DNA from: Microbacterium ulmi
GTDB taxonomy: Bacteria; Actinomycetota; Actinomycetes; Actinomycetales; Microbacteriaceae
Direction: 5' to 3'
Length of the DNA: 64,000 nt
NCBI RefSeq assembly: GCF_011759705.1
Contig: NZ_JAAOZF010000001.1
Location: forward strand, 2,404,551 to 2,468,550
The notes beneath the pieces were generated by a model that was not told the origin of the DNA, did no database searches, and worked only from the letters and a program-made list of their open reading frames with translations. Made by a program: the position numbers and the translations under genes. This document shows positions 48,099-56,402 of this stretch, piece after piece. The stretch's first letter is position 1, and every line of letters starts with the position of its first letter.

Positions 48099-48115
48099 CG
48101 AGACGGACGCCGCTC

Positions 48116-48121
48116 TAGGCT
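48116..48121 (+). promoter_or_regulatory. -10 box TAGGCT, leaderless start
   Basis: Ends 6 nt before GTG 48128. Confidence 0.55.
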
Positions 48122-48127
48122 GAACCC

Positions 48128-48904
48128 GTGCCCGCCGCCGCGCCCCAGCCTCCGGATCGCGTCTCGCGCGCGCTCGCCGACTCGATCGCCGAGGCCCGGC
48201 CCCGCAGGCCGGGCGACGCCGAAGATCCCGGCATCCCCGTCGCCGCCACCGTGCTCGTGCTGCGCGACGGCGCCCGAGGGCCGGAGGTGCTCATGATCGA
48301 GCGGCCAGATCGCGGTTCGTTCGCGGGCGCCTGGGTCTTCCCGGGCGGCAAGCTCGAGCCGCAGGATGCCGTCGGCGCGGAGGCGGCCGCCGAGCCGGTC
48401 GAGCGCGAAGAGGCGTCCGCGCGACGCGCGGGCACTCGCGAGACGTGGGAGGAGGTCGGGCTGCACCTCGATCCGGGCGTGCTCCTCGCGGTGTCGCGGT
48501 GGGACCCGCCGCCCGGGATCGCACTGCGCATCCGCACGTGGTTCTTCGCCGTGCACTCGCCCGACGGCGCCCTCGCGCTGTCGGCCGATGAGGCGGTCTC
48601 TGCGGAGTGGGTGCGCCCAGACGACGTGCTCGAGCGCCACGGACGCGGCGAGCTCACGCTGTATCCGCCGACATGGGTGACGCTCCACGGCCTTTCGGGC
48701 CAGGGCGACGTCGGGGCGCTCCTGGACGTGCTGCGTCTGCGCGGCGTCGAGCACTTCGAGACCGTCGCCCGGAGCGCCGCCGACGGACCCCTCTTCCTCT
48801 GGCACGGGGATGCCGAGTACGACCAGGACACGCAGGCGCCGGCATCCGCCCGCCACCGCCTCGAGGCGGGCGCGCTGCCGTGGCGGTACACGCGCGACGC
48901 GTGA
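48128..48904 (+). CDS. NUDIX hydrolase, NUDT19-like with interrupted Nudix box
   Basis: A 258-residue protein. WVFPGGKLEPQD is followed by about 25 extra residues before RETWEEVGLHLD, so the Nudix box is split by an Ala/Glu-rich insertion as in NUDT19-type (CoA diphosphatase-like) proteins. The catalytic RETWEEVG helix with both Glu residues is intact. The C-terminal half has LYPPTWVTLHGLSGQGDVGALL. The substrate is uncertain. Confidence 0.88.
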   Translation: MPAAAPQPPDRVSRALADSIAEARPRRPGDAEDPGIPVAATVLVLRDGARGPEVLMIERPDRGSFAGAWVFPGGKLEPQDAVGAEAAAEPVEREEASARRAGTRETWEEVGLHLDPGVLLAVSRWDPPPGIALRIRTWFFAVHSPDGALALSADEAVSAEWVRPDDVLERHGRGELTLYPPTWVTLHGLSGQGDVGALLDVLRLRGVEHFETVARSAADGPLFLWHGDAEYDQDTQAPASARHRLEAGALPWRYTRDA

Positions 48905-48912
48905 TTCGGCCG

Positions 48913-48926
48913 CGGAGCATGCTCCG
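48913..48926. terminator. Possible bidirectional hairpin between Nudix gene and metX
   Basis: CGGAGCATGCTCCG is a perfect 14-nt palindrome in the 70-nt convergent gap. It is short, so weak. Confidence 0.35.
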
Positions 48927-48974
48927 TGCCGCCTGACGGGGATCGGCCGAGCGTCGCCTCGCGGTCGCGGCCCC

Positions 48975-50180
48975 TCAGGACTCCAGCAGCCGCCGCACGT
49001 GCGAGCCGACCGCGTGGGTCTCGATGAGGAAGCCGTCGTGGCCGAAGTCGCTCGCCAGGGCGACGGCGCGGTCGCCGTCGAGGGTGCTCCGGATGCCGCG
49101 CGCGATGCGATGCTGACCGTCGATCGGGAAGAGCCGGTCGCTGTCGATGCCGAGCACGAGGGCGGTCGCGGTCACGCGCGCGAGCGCGTCTTCGATTCCG
49201 CCGCGGTCGCGTCCGACGTCGTGCGAGTTCATCGCGTTGACGAGCACGAGGTACGTGTTCGCGTCGAAGCGGCGCGTGAAGCGGTTGCCGTGGAAGTCGA
49301 GGTACGACTCGACCGCGAACCTCCCGCCGTGGCCGAGCGGGCTCACGCCCGACTGCCACGACCGCTGGAAGCGCTGGTTGAGCTCCGTCGGCGATCGATA
49401 GTTCAGCAGCGCCATCCGCCGCGCGAGGGCGAGCCCGCGATGGGGCCCGTCGCCGTCGCCGGCGTCGTAGTACTCGCCGCCCTGGAAGCGCGGATCGATC
49501 TGGATGGCCTCCAGCTGCACGGAGTTCAGCGCGATCTGGTCGGCCGTGTTGACGGGCGGAGCAGACAGGATGCCGACCCGCGCGACGCGCTCCGGCATCC
49601 CGATCGCCCATTCGAGAGCGTGCATGCCGCCCATCGAGCCGCCCAGCACGCCCGCCCAGACGTCGATGCCGAGCGCGTCGGCGAGGCGCACCTGCGCTGC
49701 GACCTGGTCACGGATCGTGAGGTAGGGGAAGCGCGAGGCCCACTCGTAGCCGTCGGGCGCGATGCTGGCGGGGCCCGTCGAGCCCTGGCATCCTCCCAGC
49801 ATGTTCGGCGCGACGACGAACCAGCGGTCGGTGTCGATCGCGGCGCCCGGGCCGACGATGTCGTCCCACCAGCCGGCGGTGGGATGCCCCGGCCCCGCCG
49901 GTCCGCGCACGTGGCTGTCGCCCGTGAGGGCGTGCAGCACGAGCACGGCGTTGTCGCGGGCGGCGTTGAGCCCGCCCCACGTCTCGTACGCGAGACGATA
50001 GCCCGGCAGCTCGCGGCCGCCCTCCGTCCGGAACGACCCGAACGCCGCGAAGCGCCTGTCGCCGACGGCGTCGCCGTCTCGCCATGCGCCCGTCGCGGGC
50101 GGGCGCCCCAGGAGCAGGCGCGCGTCGGCCTCCGTCACCGGTGCCGACGGCACGGTGTCTTCGGAGGTCTGCCAGTCCAT
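48975..50180 (-). CDS. metX: Homoserine O-acetyltransferase
   Basis: A 401-residue alpha/beta-hydrolase-fold enzyme making O-acetylhomoserine, the first committed step of methionine synthesis. HALTGDSH, NMLGGCQGSTGP, the nucleophile elbow GGSMGGMHALEWA, and the C-terminal Asp (GIDSDRLFP) and His (FGHDGFLIE) complete the triad. It lies on the same strand as metY but is separated from it by an opposed gene. A GACAAT element 6 nt before the ATG is a degenerate -10. Confidence 0.95.
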   Translation of the reverse strand: MDWQTSEDTVPSAPVTEADARLLLGRPPATGAWRDGDAVGDRRFAAFGSFRTEGGRELPGYRLAYETWGGLNAARDNAVLVLHALTGDSHVRGPAGPGHPTAGWWDDIVGPGAAIDTDRWFVVAPNMLGGCQGSTGPASIAPDGYEWASRFPYLTIRDQVAAQVRLADALGIDVWAGVLGGSMGGMHALEWAIGMPERVARVGILSAPPVNTADQIALNSVQLEAIQIDPRFQGGEYYDAGDGDGPHRGLALARRMALLNYRSPTELNQRFQRSWQSGVSPLGHGGRFAVESYLDFHGNRFTRRFDANTYLVLVNAMNSHDVGRDRGGIEDALARVTATALVLGIDSDRLFPIDGQHRIARGIRSTLDGDRAVALASDFGHDGFLIETHAVGSHVRRLLES

Positions 50181-50351
50181 CGGTCCATTGTCGCGGGTGC
50201 CGCGGGGTCGGGCGGCACTGTTACGCGACGGCGCGCGTGACGGCGGGGAATCCCGGGCGAGGCGCGGGATCGGGTGCCCGGCCCCGCAGGTCGCGGTCGA
50301 TCCCCGCGGCCGGGCACGGCGCCGCCGTGGAGGCGTGTCCCCGGGCGGGAG

Positions 50352-50357
50352 TAGCGT
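50352..50357 (+). promoter_or_regulatory. -10 box TAGCGT, leaderless start
   Basis: Seven nt before ATG 50365. Confidence 0.45.
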
Positions 50358-50364
50358 CTCGCGA

Positions 50365-51303
50365 ATGGACCCCGTCATCGACTACCTCATGCGGGGAGAC
50401 CCCGCGATCCGCTGGCAGGTCATGGCCGGCCTGCTCGATGCGCCGGCCGACGAGGTCGCGGCTGAGCGCGCGAGAGTCGCGACGGAAGGCTGGGGAGCAC
50501 GGATGCTCGCCGCGCAGGCCGACGACGGCCGCTGGGACGGCGGCACGTACCGCCCGGGCTGGGTCGACGAGGAACGGCCGTTCTTCGACGCCTGGACGGC
50601 GACGCACTTCTCGCTGCAGGCGCTGTGGGAGTTCGGCCTCGACCCCTCGAGCCCCCAGGCGCGCCGGGCGATCGAGAGGGTCCGCGACAACGTGACGTGG
50701 GAGTACGACGGCGCGCCCTACTTCGACGGCGAGGTCGAGCCGTGCGTCAACGGCATCGCGATGGCGGTCGGGGCGTACTTCGGCGAGCCGGTCGACAGGA
50801 TCGTCGAGACGACCGTCGGCCAGCGCCTCGGCGACGGCGGCTGGAACTGCTGGATGGAGGAGAGCTCGGTCTCGTCGTTCCACTCCACGATCTGCGTGCT
50901 GGAGGGGCTGCGCGAGTGGGAGAGGGCGACCGGCGGCACCGCCGGGTCCCGCGAGGCCCGCCGCACGGGGGAGGAGTACCTGCTCGAGCGCGGCCTCTAC
51001 CGGAGGAGGTCGACGGGCGAGATCGCCGATCCGCGCATGACGATGCTCTCGTTCCCCGTGCGTTGGTTCCACGACATCCTGCGCGGTCTCGACCACTTCC
51101 GGCTCGTCGATCGCCGCGATGAGCGCCTCGCCGACGCCGTGGCTCTCCTTCGCTCGAAGGCCGACGCCAACGGCATGTTCGCGTACGAGAACTGCCACGA
51201 GGGTCCGCGGCTGTTCGCGATGGAGCAGGAGGGCGAGGGCTTCCCGAGCCGCTGGGTGACGCTGCGGGCGCTGCGCGTCCTGCGCTGGTGGGACGCCGCC
51301 TGA
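50365..51303 (+). CDS. Alpha/alpha-toroid (squalene cyclase/prenyltransferase-fold) protein
   Basis: A 312-residue soluble protein with repeated helical hairpins of the terpene-cyclase/prenyltransferase toroid: WDGGTYRPGWVDEERPFFDAWTATHFSLQALWEFGLDP, then RLGDGGWNCWMEESSVSSFHSTICVLEGL. It is about half the length of squalene-hopene cyclases and lacks a DxDD motif, so cyclase activity is doubtful. Similar single-domain proteins are annotated as squalene cyclase in actinobacteria. It interrupts the metY-metX pair in the opposite orientation. Confidence 0.8.
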   Translation: MDPVIDYLMRGDPAIRWQVMAGLLDAPADEVAAERARVATEGWGARMLAAQADDGRWDGGTYRPGWVDEERPFFDAWTATHFSLQALWEFGLDPSSPQARRAIERVRDNVTWEYDGAPYFDGEVEPCVNGIAMAVGAYFGEPVDRIVETTVGQRLGDGGWNCWMEESSVSSFHSTICVLEGLREWERATGGTAGSREARRTGEEYLLERGLYRRRSTGEIADPRMTMLSFPVRWFHDILRGLDHFRLVDRRDERLADAVALLRSKADANGMFAYENCHEGPRLFAMEQEGEGFPSRWVTLRALRVLRWWDAA

Positions 51304-51320
51304 GCCGGGCCGTGCAGACG

Positions 51321-51356
51321 ACGGATGCCTCGGACCGCGCGGTCCGAGGCATCCGT
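51321..51356. terminator. Perfect 36-nt palindrome between convergent genes
   Basis: ACGGATGCCTCGGACCGC and its exact complement, with no loop. It can terminate both the toroid-protein gene and metY. Confidence 0.8.
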
Positions 51357-51371
51357 GTTCCCGAGTCAGGG

Positions 51372-52694
51372 TCAGGCGCGCGCGGCCTCCGAGACGCGGC
51401 GGGCGGCGGTGAGCGCCTGCTCGAGGTCGGCCTTGAGGTCGTCGATGTTCTCGAGTCCGACCGACAGCCGCACGAGGCCGGGCGTGACGCCCGTCGTCAG
51501 CTGCTGCTCGGGCGTGAGCTGGGAGTGCGTCGTCGACGCGGGGTGGATGACGAGCGAGCGCACGTCGCCGATGTTGGCGAGGTGGCTGAACAGGGTCAGC
51601 GAGTTGACGAACTCGCGGCCGGCCTGGACACCGCCCTTGAGCTCGAACGACAGCACGGCCCCGACGCCCTTCGGCGCGTACCGGTTCGCAGCCGCGTACC
51701 AGGGCGATGTCGGAAGGCCCGAATAGTTGACGGACGCGATGTCGGGGTGGTTCTCGAGCCACTCCGCGATCTCCTGCGCGTTCTGGACATGACGCTCGAC
51801 GCGCAGCGAAAGCGTCTCGATGCCCTGGATGAGCAGCCAGGCGCTCTGCGGAGAGATCGCCGAGCCGAGGTCGCGCAGCAGCTGGACACGGGCCTTGATG
51901 ATGTACGCGAGGCCGTCGCCCACGGCCTGCGTGTAGACGGCGCCGTGGTACGACGGGTCGGGCGTCGACAGGCCGGGGAAGCGGTTGGCGTGCTCCGACC
52001 ACGGGAACGTGCCGCCGTCCACGATGACGCCGCCGATGACCGTGCCGTGGCCGCCGAGGAACTTCGTCGCGGAGTGGACGACGATGTCGGCGCCGTGCTC
52101 GAAGGGCTTGATGAGGTAGGGGGTCGCGATCGTGTTGTCGACGATGAGCGGGATGCCGGCCTCGTGCGCGATGTCGGCGACCGTGCGGATGTCGAGCACG
52201 TTGATCTTCGGGTTGCCGATCGTCTCGGCGAAGAAGAGCTTCGTGTTCGGACGGATCGCGGCGCGCCACTCGTCGGCGTCGTCCTGGTTCTCGACGAACG
52301 TCGTCTCGATGCCGAGCTTCGCGAAGGTGTACTTGAAGAGGTTGTAGGTGCCGCCGTAGATCGAGCTGGACGAGACGATGTGGTCGCCCGCCTGGGCGAT
52401 GTTGAGCACGGCGAACGTCTCGGCCGCCTGACCGCTGGCCACCAGGAGCGCGCCCGTACCGCCTTCGAGGGCCGCGAGGCGCTCCTCGACGACCGCCTGC
52501 GTGGGGTTCTGGATGCGCGTGTAGATGTTGCCGAACTCGGCGAGCGCGAAGAGGTTCGCGGCGTGGTCGGCGCTGTCGAACACGTAGGACGTCGTCTGGT
52601 AGATCGGGGTCGCGCGCGCCTTCGTGACCGGATCGGGCTGCGCGCCCGAGTGGATCTGCTTGGTCTCGAAGCGCCAGTTCTCGGCAGCGGTCAT
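51372..52694 (-). CDS. metY: O-acetylhomoserine sulfhydrylase (bifunctional O-acetylhomoserine/O-acetylserine)
   Basis: A 440-residue PLP enzyme converting O-acetylhomoserine and sulfide to homocysteine. It shows QIHSGAQPDPVTKARATPIYQTTSYVF, YTRIQNPTQAVVEERLAALEGG, and the PLP lysine in VVHSATKFLGGHGTVIGG; the length and the GIETLSLRVERHVQNAQ region favour MetY over cystathionine synthase. AGGAG precedes the ATG at good spacing. A clear promoter lies upstream. It supplies the step after MetX. Confidence 0.95.
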   Translation of the reverse strand: MTAAENWRFETKQIHSGAQPDPVTKARATPIYQTTSYVFDSADHAANLFALAEFGNIYTRIQNPTQAVVEERLAALEGGTGALLVASGQAAETFAVLNIAQAGDHIVSSSSIYGGTYNLFKYTFAKLGIETTFVENQDDADEWRAAIRPNTKLFFAETIGNPKINVLDIRTVADIAHEAGIPLIVDNTIATPYLIKPFEHGADIVVHSATKFLGGHGTVIGGVIVDGGTFPWSEHANRFPGLSTPDPSYHGAVYTQAVGDGLAYIIKARVQLLRDLGSAISPQSAWLLIQGIETLSLRVERHVQNAQEIAEWLENHPDIASVNYSGLPTSPWYAAANRYAPKGVGAVLSFELKGGVQAGREFVNSLTLFSHLANIGDVRSLVIHPASTTHSQLTPEQQLTTGVTPGLVRLSVGLENIDDLKADLEQALTAARRVSEAARA

Positions 52695-52745
52695 GATGGC
52701 TCCTGCGGGTCAGGTGGCCCGCGTCGAGCGACGCGGCCTTGTCCG

Positions 52746-52774
52746 AGGGTACGAAGCGCGCCATGTGTCGACAA
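52746..52774 (-). promoter_or_regulatory. Housekeeping promoter of metY
   Basis: Minus-strand -35 TTGTCG (52769-52774) and -10 TACCCT (52746-52751) with a 17-nt spacer give a leader of about 45 nt. I see no SAM riboswitch in it. Confidence 0.6.
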
Positions 52775-52805
52775 CGTCTGGGAAATGTGACGTAACCTCT
52801 GCCGG

Positions 52806-52811
52806 TACCGT
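52806..52811 (+). promoter_or_regulatory. -10 box TACCGT, leaderless start
   Basis: Seven nt before ATG 52819. Confidence 0.45.
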
Positions 52812-52818
52812 GGGAGCC

Positions 52819-53595
52819 ATGACCAGACGTGCAGTCGTGACGGGAGCGAGCTCAGGCATAGGAGAGGCCACCGCGAGGGCGCTGCGGGCGAGCGGATGGG
52901 ATGTCGTCGCCGTCGCGCGGCGAGCCGAGCGCCTGCAGGCGCTCGAAGACGAGATCGGCGTCGCCGCCTACGCGGCCGACCTCACGAGTCCTGCAGACAT
53001 CGAGGCGCTCACGGAGTGGCTCGCCGGCTCCGGTCCCGTTCATGCGCTCGTCCACGTCGCGGGCGGAGCGCGGGGGACCGACCGCGTCGAGGACGGCGAC
53101 CCCGCCGACTGGCAGTGGATGTTCGAGGTCAACGTCCTGTCGTCGCAGCGGCTCGTCGCGGCGCTTCTTCCCCTGCTGCGGGAGACCGCGGCATCCGACG
53201 GCCACGTCGACGCGCTCTTCGTCACATCGACCGCCGCGCAGACGGCGTACCCCGGGGGTGCCGGCTACAACGCGGCCAAGGCCGGCGAGTCGATGCTCCT
53301 GCACGCGCTGCGGCTCGAGCTCAACGGCGAGCCGATCAGGGTCGTCGAGGTCGCCCCCGGGATGGTGCGCACGGACGAGTTCACGCTCAACAGGCTCGGC
53401 GGCGACCGCGCGGCGGCCGACAAGGTCTACGACGGCGTCGAGGCCCCGCTGACGGCGGGCGACGTCGCGGACGTCATCCGCTACGCGCTCGAGACACCGG
53501 GGCACGTCAACCTCGACCTCATCACGATGCGGCCCGTCGCGCAGTCGGCCCAGCACCTCCTCGCGCGGGGGCCGCTGCGCCCGCGCGGCTACTGA
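52819..53595 (+). CDS. Short-chain dehydrogenase/reductase (SDR)
   Basis: A 258-residue classical SDR: the NAD(P)-binding [30 protein letters not shown] in place of the NNAG motif, TST at strand 5, and catalytic YNAAK. An acidic residue does not follow strand 2 ([12 protein letters not shown]), which suggests NADP(H). Related to serine 3-dehydrogenase/YdfG-like enzymes. The uracil-DNA glycosylase gene begins 20 nt after its stop, so they are probably co-transcribed. Confidence 0.9.
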   Translation: MTRRAVVTGASSGIGEATARALRASGWDVVAVARRAERLQALEDEIGVAAYAADLTSPADIEALTEWLAGSGPVHALVHVAGGARGTDRVEDGDPADWQWMFEVNVLSSQRLVAALLPLLRETAASDGHVDALFVTSTAAQTAYPGGAGYNAAKAGESMLLHALRLELNGEPIRVVEVAPGMVRTDEFTLNRLGGDRAAADKVYDGVEAPLTAGDVADVIRYALETPGHVNLDLITMRPVAQSAQHLLARGPLRPRGY

Positions 53596-53615
53596 CGCAC
53601 GCGGAGGATCCCGGG

Positions 53616-54308
53616 ATGGCGATGACGCTTCCGGAGCTCGCCGGGGCGGGCCTCATCGACGCGGGGTGGGCAGACGCTCTCGCGCCCGTCGCCCCCGACA
53701 TCGCGGCCCTGGGCGATCGCCTCCGCGCGGAGACTGCCGCCGGACGGCGGTACCTGCCGTCCGGCGACCGCGTCCTGCGCGCCTTCCAGCGCCCCCTCGA
53801 CGACGTCAAGGTGCTCATCGTCGGCCAGGACCCGTACCCGACGCCGGGGCACCCGATCGGGCTCTCGTTCGCCGTCGACCGGCACGTGCGGCCGCTTCCG
53901 CGCAGCCTCGCGAACATCTATCAGGAGCTCGAAGCAGACCTCGGCATCCCCCGCGCGGCGCACGGCGATCTGTCCGCGTGGAGCGATCAGGGCGTGATGC
54001 TGCTCAACAGGGTGCTGACGGTCGCGCCGGGGATGCCGGCATCCCACCGCGGATGGGGCTGGGAGAAGGTCACGGAGCACGCGATCCGCACGCTCGTCGC
54101 GCGCGATGCGCCCCTCGTCGCGATCCTCTGGGGGAGGGACGCCGCCAACCTGCGACCCTTGCTGGGGCCGACCCCGATCATCGAGTCGCCGCATCCGTCG
54201 CCGCTGTCGGCGAGCCGCGGGTTCTTCGGGTCGAAGCCGTTCTCCCGCGCCGACGCGCTGCTCGAACGGCAGGGAGCCGCTCGGGTCGACTGGCGGCTGC
54301 CCGCGTAG
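53616..54308 (+). CDS. ung: Uracil-DNA glycosylase, family 1
   Basis: A 230-residue repair enzyme that removes uracil from DNA. The water-activating motif [17 protein letters not shown] and the [17 protein letters not shown] loop are intact, as are LLNRVLTV and WGRDA. GGAGG lies 8 nt before the ATG. It is downstream of the SDR gene. Confidence 0.96.
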   Translation: MAMTLPELAGAGLIDAGWADALAPVAPDIAALGDRLRAETAAGRRYLPSGDRVLRAFQRPLDDVKVLIVGQDPYPTPGHPIGLSFAVDRHVRPLPRSLANIYQELEADLGIPRAAHGDLSAWSDQGVMLLNRVLTVAPGMPASHRGWGWEKVTEHAIRTLVARDAPLVAILWGRDAANLRPLLGPTPIIESPHPSPLSASRGFFGSKPFSRADALLERQGAARVDWRLPA

Positions 54309-54311
54309 GCT
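54306..54311 (+). promoter_or_regulatory. -10 box TAGGCT, leaderless start
   Basis: It overlaps the ung stop codon (TAG at 54306-54308) and lies 7 nt before ATG 54319. Confidence 0.5.
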
Positions 54312-54318
54312 TGTCGGC

Positions 54319-54942
54319 ATGCTGGAGGAGGAGTACGAGAAGAGCCGCCGCGTGCTTCCTGCACACCTGCGCAAGCGGCCGGAGCCCGAGCGGCCGTTCT
54401 CGTACGAGATCCGGTCCGTGCAGGAGCGCGACCTGCCCGACATCCGCGAGATCTACAACTACTACGTCACCAACTCGGTCGTCACCTTCGACGAGAAGAG
54501 GTGGACGATGGCGCAGTGGCGCGACAAGGCGCTCTACCTTCAGCGGCTCAAGATGCCCTTCCTCGTCGCGCAGTCGCCGTCGGGGCAGATCCTCGGCTAC
54601 GCGCTCGTGCAGCCGCTCTCGGGCAAGTCGGCGTATCGCTTCACGGTCGAGAACTCGATCTACCTGGGGCACGCCGCCACCGGCAAGGGGCTCGGCCGGG
54701 CGCTCCTGGTCGCCCTCATCGAGGCGTGCGAGCAGGCGGGCATCCGTGAGATGGTCGCCGTCATCAGCGACAAGGGCGCCGAGGCATCCGTCGCGCTCCA
54801 CGAGAAGCTGGGCTTCGTCGAGACGGGGCGGCTGGGTCGCGTCGGCTTCAAGTTCGGTCGCTGGCTCGGCACGATCTACCTGCAGAAGTCGCTCAAGCCC
54901 GTCAAGAAGAAGACCCTGTTCTCCCGGAAGGCCGACGCCTAG
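54319..54942 (+). CDS. GNAT family N-acetyltransferase (Pat/PhnO-like)
   Basis: A 207-residue protein with an extra N-terminal 30 residues and a GNAT domain similar to phosphinothricin-type acetyltransferases: DLPDIREIYNYYVTNSVVTFDEKRWT, YRFTVENSIYLGHAATGKGLGRALLVALIE (acetyl-CoA site) and ALHEKLGFVETGRLGRVGFKFGRWLG. The acceptor is unknown. A Lys-rich tail ends it, and the last 41 nt overlap the convergent emfourin gene. Confidence 0.88.
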   Translation: MLEEEYEKSRRVLPAHLRKRPEPERPFSYEIRSVQERDLPDIREIYNYYVTNSVVTFDEKRWTMAQWRDKALYLQRLKMPFLVAQSPSGQILGYALVQPLSGKSAYRFTVENSIYLGHAATGKGLGRALLVALIEACEQAGIREMVAVISDKGAEASVALHEKLGFVETGRLGRVGFKFGRWLGTIYLQKSLKPVKKKTLFSRKADA

Positions 54943-55288
54943 GCTCGTCCGGCGCTCCGTAGGCGCGCACCTCGTCGACGAGGTCCCGCCACGGGCCGCG
55001 CAGCTGATCGTCCGACAGGGCGGCACTGCGCGGCGGGTCGTCGGCGCACCGTGCACTGATCCGCCACTGGAACGTGTCGGCCCCGCGCGCAGGAGCGGGG
55101 GATGCCGCCGCCTCCCACGGGCACTCGTCGATGAGGCCGATCCAGCGGGGCGCCTCGTCCGGTGGGGGCTCGGCCTTCCACTCGCGCCGCAGCCCGGCGA
55201 AGCCGCCCGTGCGCACGACGCGCACGACGAGCAGCACGTCGCGCGCGTCGCCGCGTCCTGCGTCGTCAGCCGGCTCGTCCAGTCCCAT
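54902..55288 (-). CDS. Emfourin-like protease inhibitor
   Basis: A 128-residue protein in which VLLVVRVVRTGGFAGLRREWKAE and DTFQWRISA followed by LRGPWRDLVDEVRAYG match the emfourin family, inhibitors of protealysin-type M4 proteases. It lies immediately downstream of such a protease and overlaps its 3' end by 23 nt, as in the protealysin-emfourin operons of Serratia. The ATG at 55288 is the likely start; GTGs a few codons in are possible. Confidence 0.85.
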   Translation of the reverse strand: MGLDEPADDAGRGDARDVLLVVRVVRTGGFAGLRREWKAEPPPDEAPRWIGLIDECPWEAAASPAPARGADTFQWRISARCADDPPRSAALSDDQLRGPWRDLVDEVRAYGAPDEPRRRPSGRTGSSS

Positions 55289-56333
55289 CGTCGATGACGC
55301 CGACGTCCGTCCACCCCGTGCGGACGGCGGCGACCTCCTCAGATTCCTCACCGTACTCCGCGGTCGCGGTGTCGAGGGTCGCTCGCGCGAACTCGGCGAA
55401 CGTCGCCGTCTTCGACAGGATGCCGGAGGTCAGCGTGCGATACCAGACGAGGCCCGCGCGCTCCCACGCGTGGCCCCCGAGAGCCGTCGCCGCGAGGTAG
55501 AACGCGTGGTTCGGGATGCCGGAGTTGATGTGGACGCCGCCGTTGTCGTCGGTCGTCTTCACGAAGTCCCGCATGTGCGCCGGCTGCGGGTCCTTGCCGA
55601 GCACGTCGTCGTCGTATGCCGTCCCCGGGGCCTTGAGGGAGCGGAGGGCGACGCCCTGCACGGCCTGCGTGAAGATCTCCGCGCCGACCAGCCAGTCCGC
55701 CTCGTCGGCCGTCTGGCCCCGCAGGTGCTGCTCGGCCAGGACGCCGAACACATCCGAGATCGACTCGTTGAGCGCACCGGACTGCCCGTCGTAGACGAGA
55801 CCGCCCGCATGCTCGGTGACGCCGTGCGCGAGCTCGTGGGCGATGACGGTGAGCGAGTTCGTGAATCCTGTGAACACCTCGCCGTCGCCGTCGCCGAAGA
55901 CCATGCGCTCGCCGTTCCAGAAGGCGTTGTCGTAGTCGCGGCCGAAGTGCACCGTCGCCAGCAGGGGGGCGTTGTCGCCGTCGATGCCCGTTCGCGCGAA
56001 CGCCTCCCACCAGAAGTCGAAGGTCGCCCCGAGCCCGTCGAAGGCCTCGTCGACGGACTCGTCGCCCGTCGGCGGGTCGTCCTCGCCGCGAACGCGGACG
56101 CCGGGGAGCCGCTCGCGGTTCTGCGCATCGGACACGACCCGGTCGGGTGCCGGCGACGTCTCGGCGACGAGTGTCCCGGGCTCCTCGATCGACAGCACGA
56201 GGCGCTTGCGCACCGGCCGGTACTCTCGCGAGACCGCGAGCGTGGCCCGTGCGGCGTCGGCGGCGCGCGGGAAGCGCGGCTCGCCGATCGCGGCGATCCG
56301 GGCCAGGAGATACGGGGGGACGATCGCGGTCAT
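55266..56333 (-). CDS. Protealysin-like M4 neutral metallopeptidase
   Basis: A 355-residue zinc protease. The short propeptide starts MTAIVPPYLLARIAAIG, with the PPYLL motif of protealysin-like precursors and no signal peptide. The active site is HELAHGVTEH (HExxH) with the third zinc ligand in NESISDVFG; GGVHINSGIPNHAFYLAA is the substrate-site His region. Length equals protealysin rather than thermolysin. It is paired with the emfourin gene, implying regulation of its activity in or near the producing cell. Confidence 0.94.
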   Translation of the reverse strand: MTAIVPPYLLARIAAIGEPRFPRAADAARATLAVSREYRPVRKRLVLSIEEPGTLVAETSPAPDRVVSDAQNRERLPGVRVRGEDDPPTGDESVDEAFDGLGATFDFWWEAFARTGIDGDNAPLLATVHFGRDYDNAFWNGERMVFGDGDGEVFTGFTNSLTVIAHELAHGVTEHAGGLVYDGQSGALNESISDVFGVLAEQHLRGQTADEADWLVGAEIFTQAVQGVALRSLKAPGTAYDDDVLGKDPQPAHMRDFVKTTDDNGGVHINSGIPNHAFYLAATALGGHAWERAGLVWYRTLTSGILSKTATFAEFARATLDTATAEYGEESEEVAAVRTGWTDVGVIDDGTGRAG

Positions 56334-56339
56334 GATCCG

Positions 56340-56345
56340 AGGCTA
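56340..56345 (-). promoter_or_regulatory. -10 box TAGCCT, leaderless start
   Basis: Ends 6 nt before the protease ATG on the minus strand. Confidence 0.5.
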
Positions 56346-56402
56346 TCCGCGCGGTGGGACACGCGGCCCCGGCGCGCGGAGGGCCGCACGTCGGCCCCGA
56401 GG

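Noticed and set aside
52695..52750. SAM riboswitch ahead of metY
   Set aside because: The leader is only about 45-50 nt and lacks the conserved stems. A plain promoter is visible instead.
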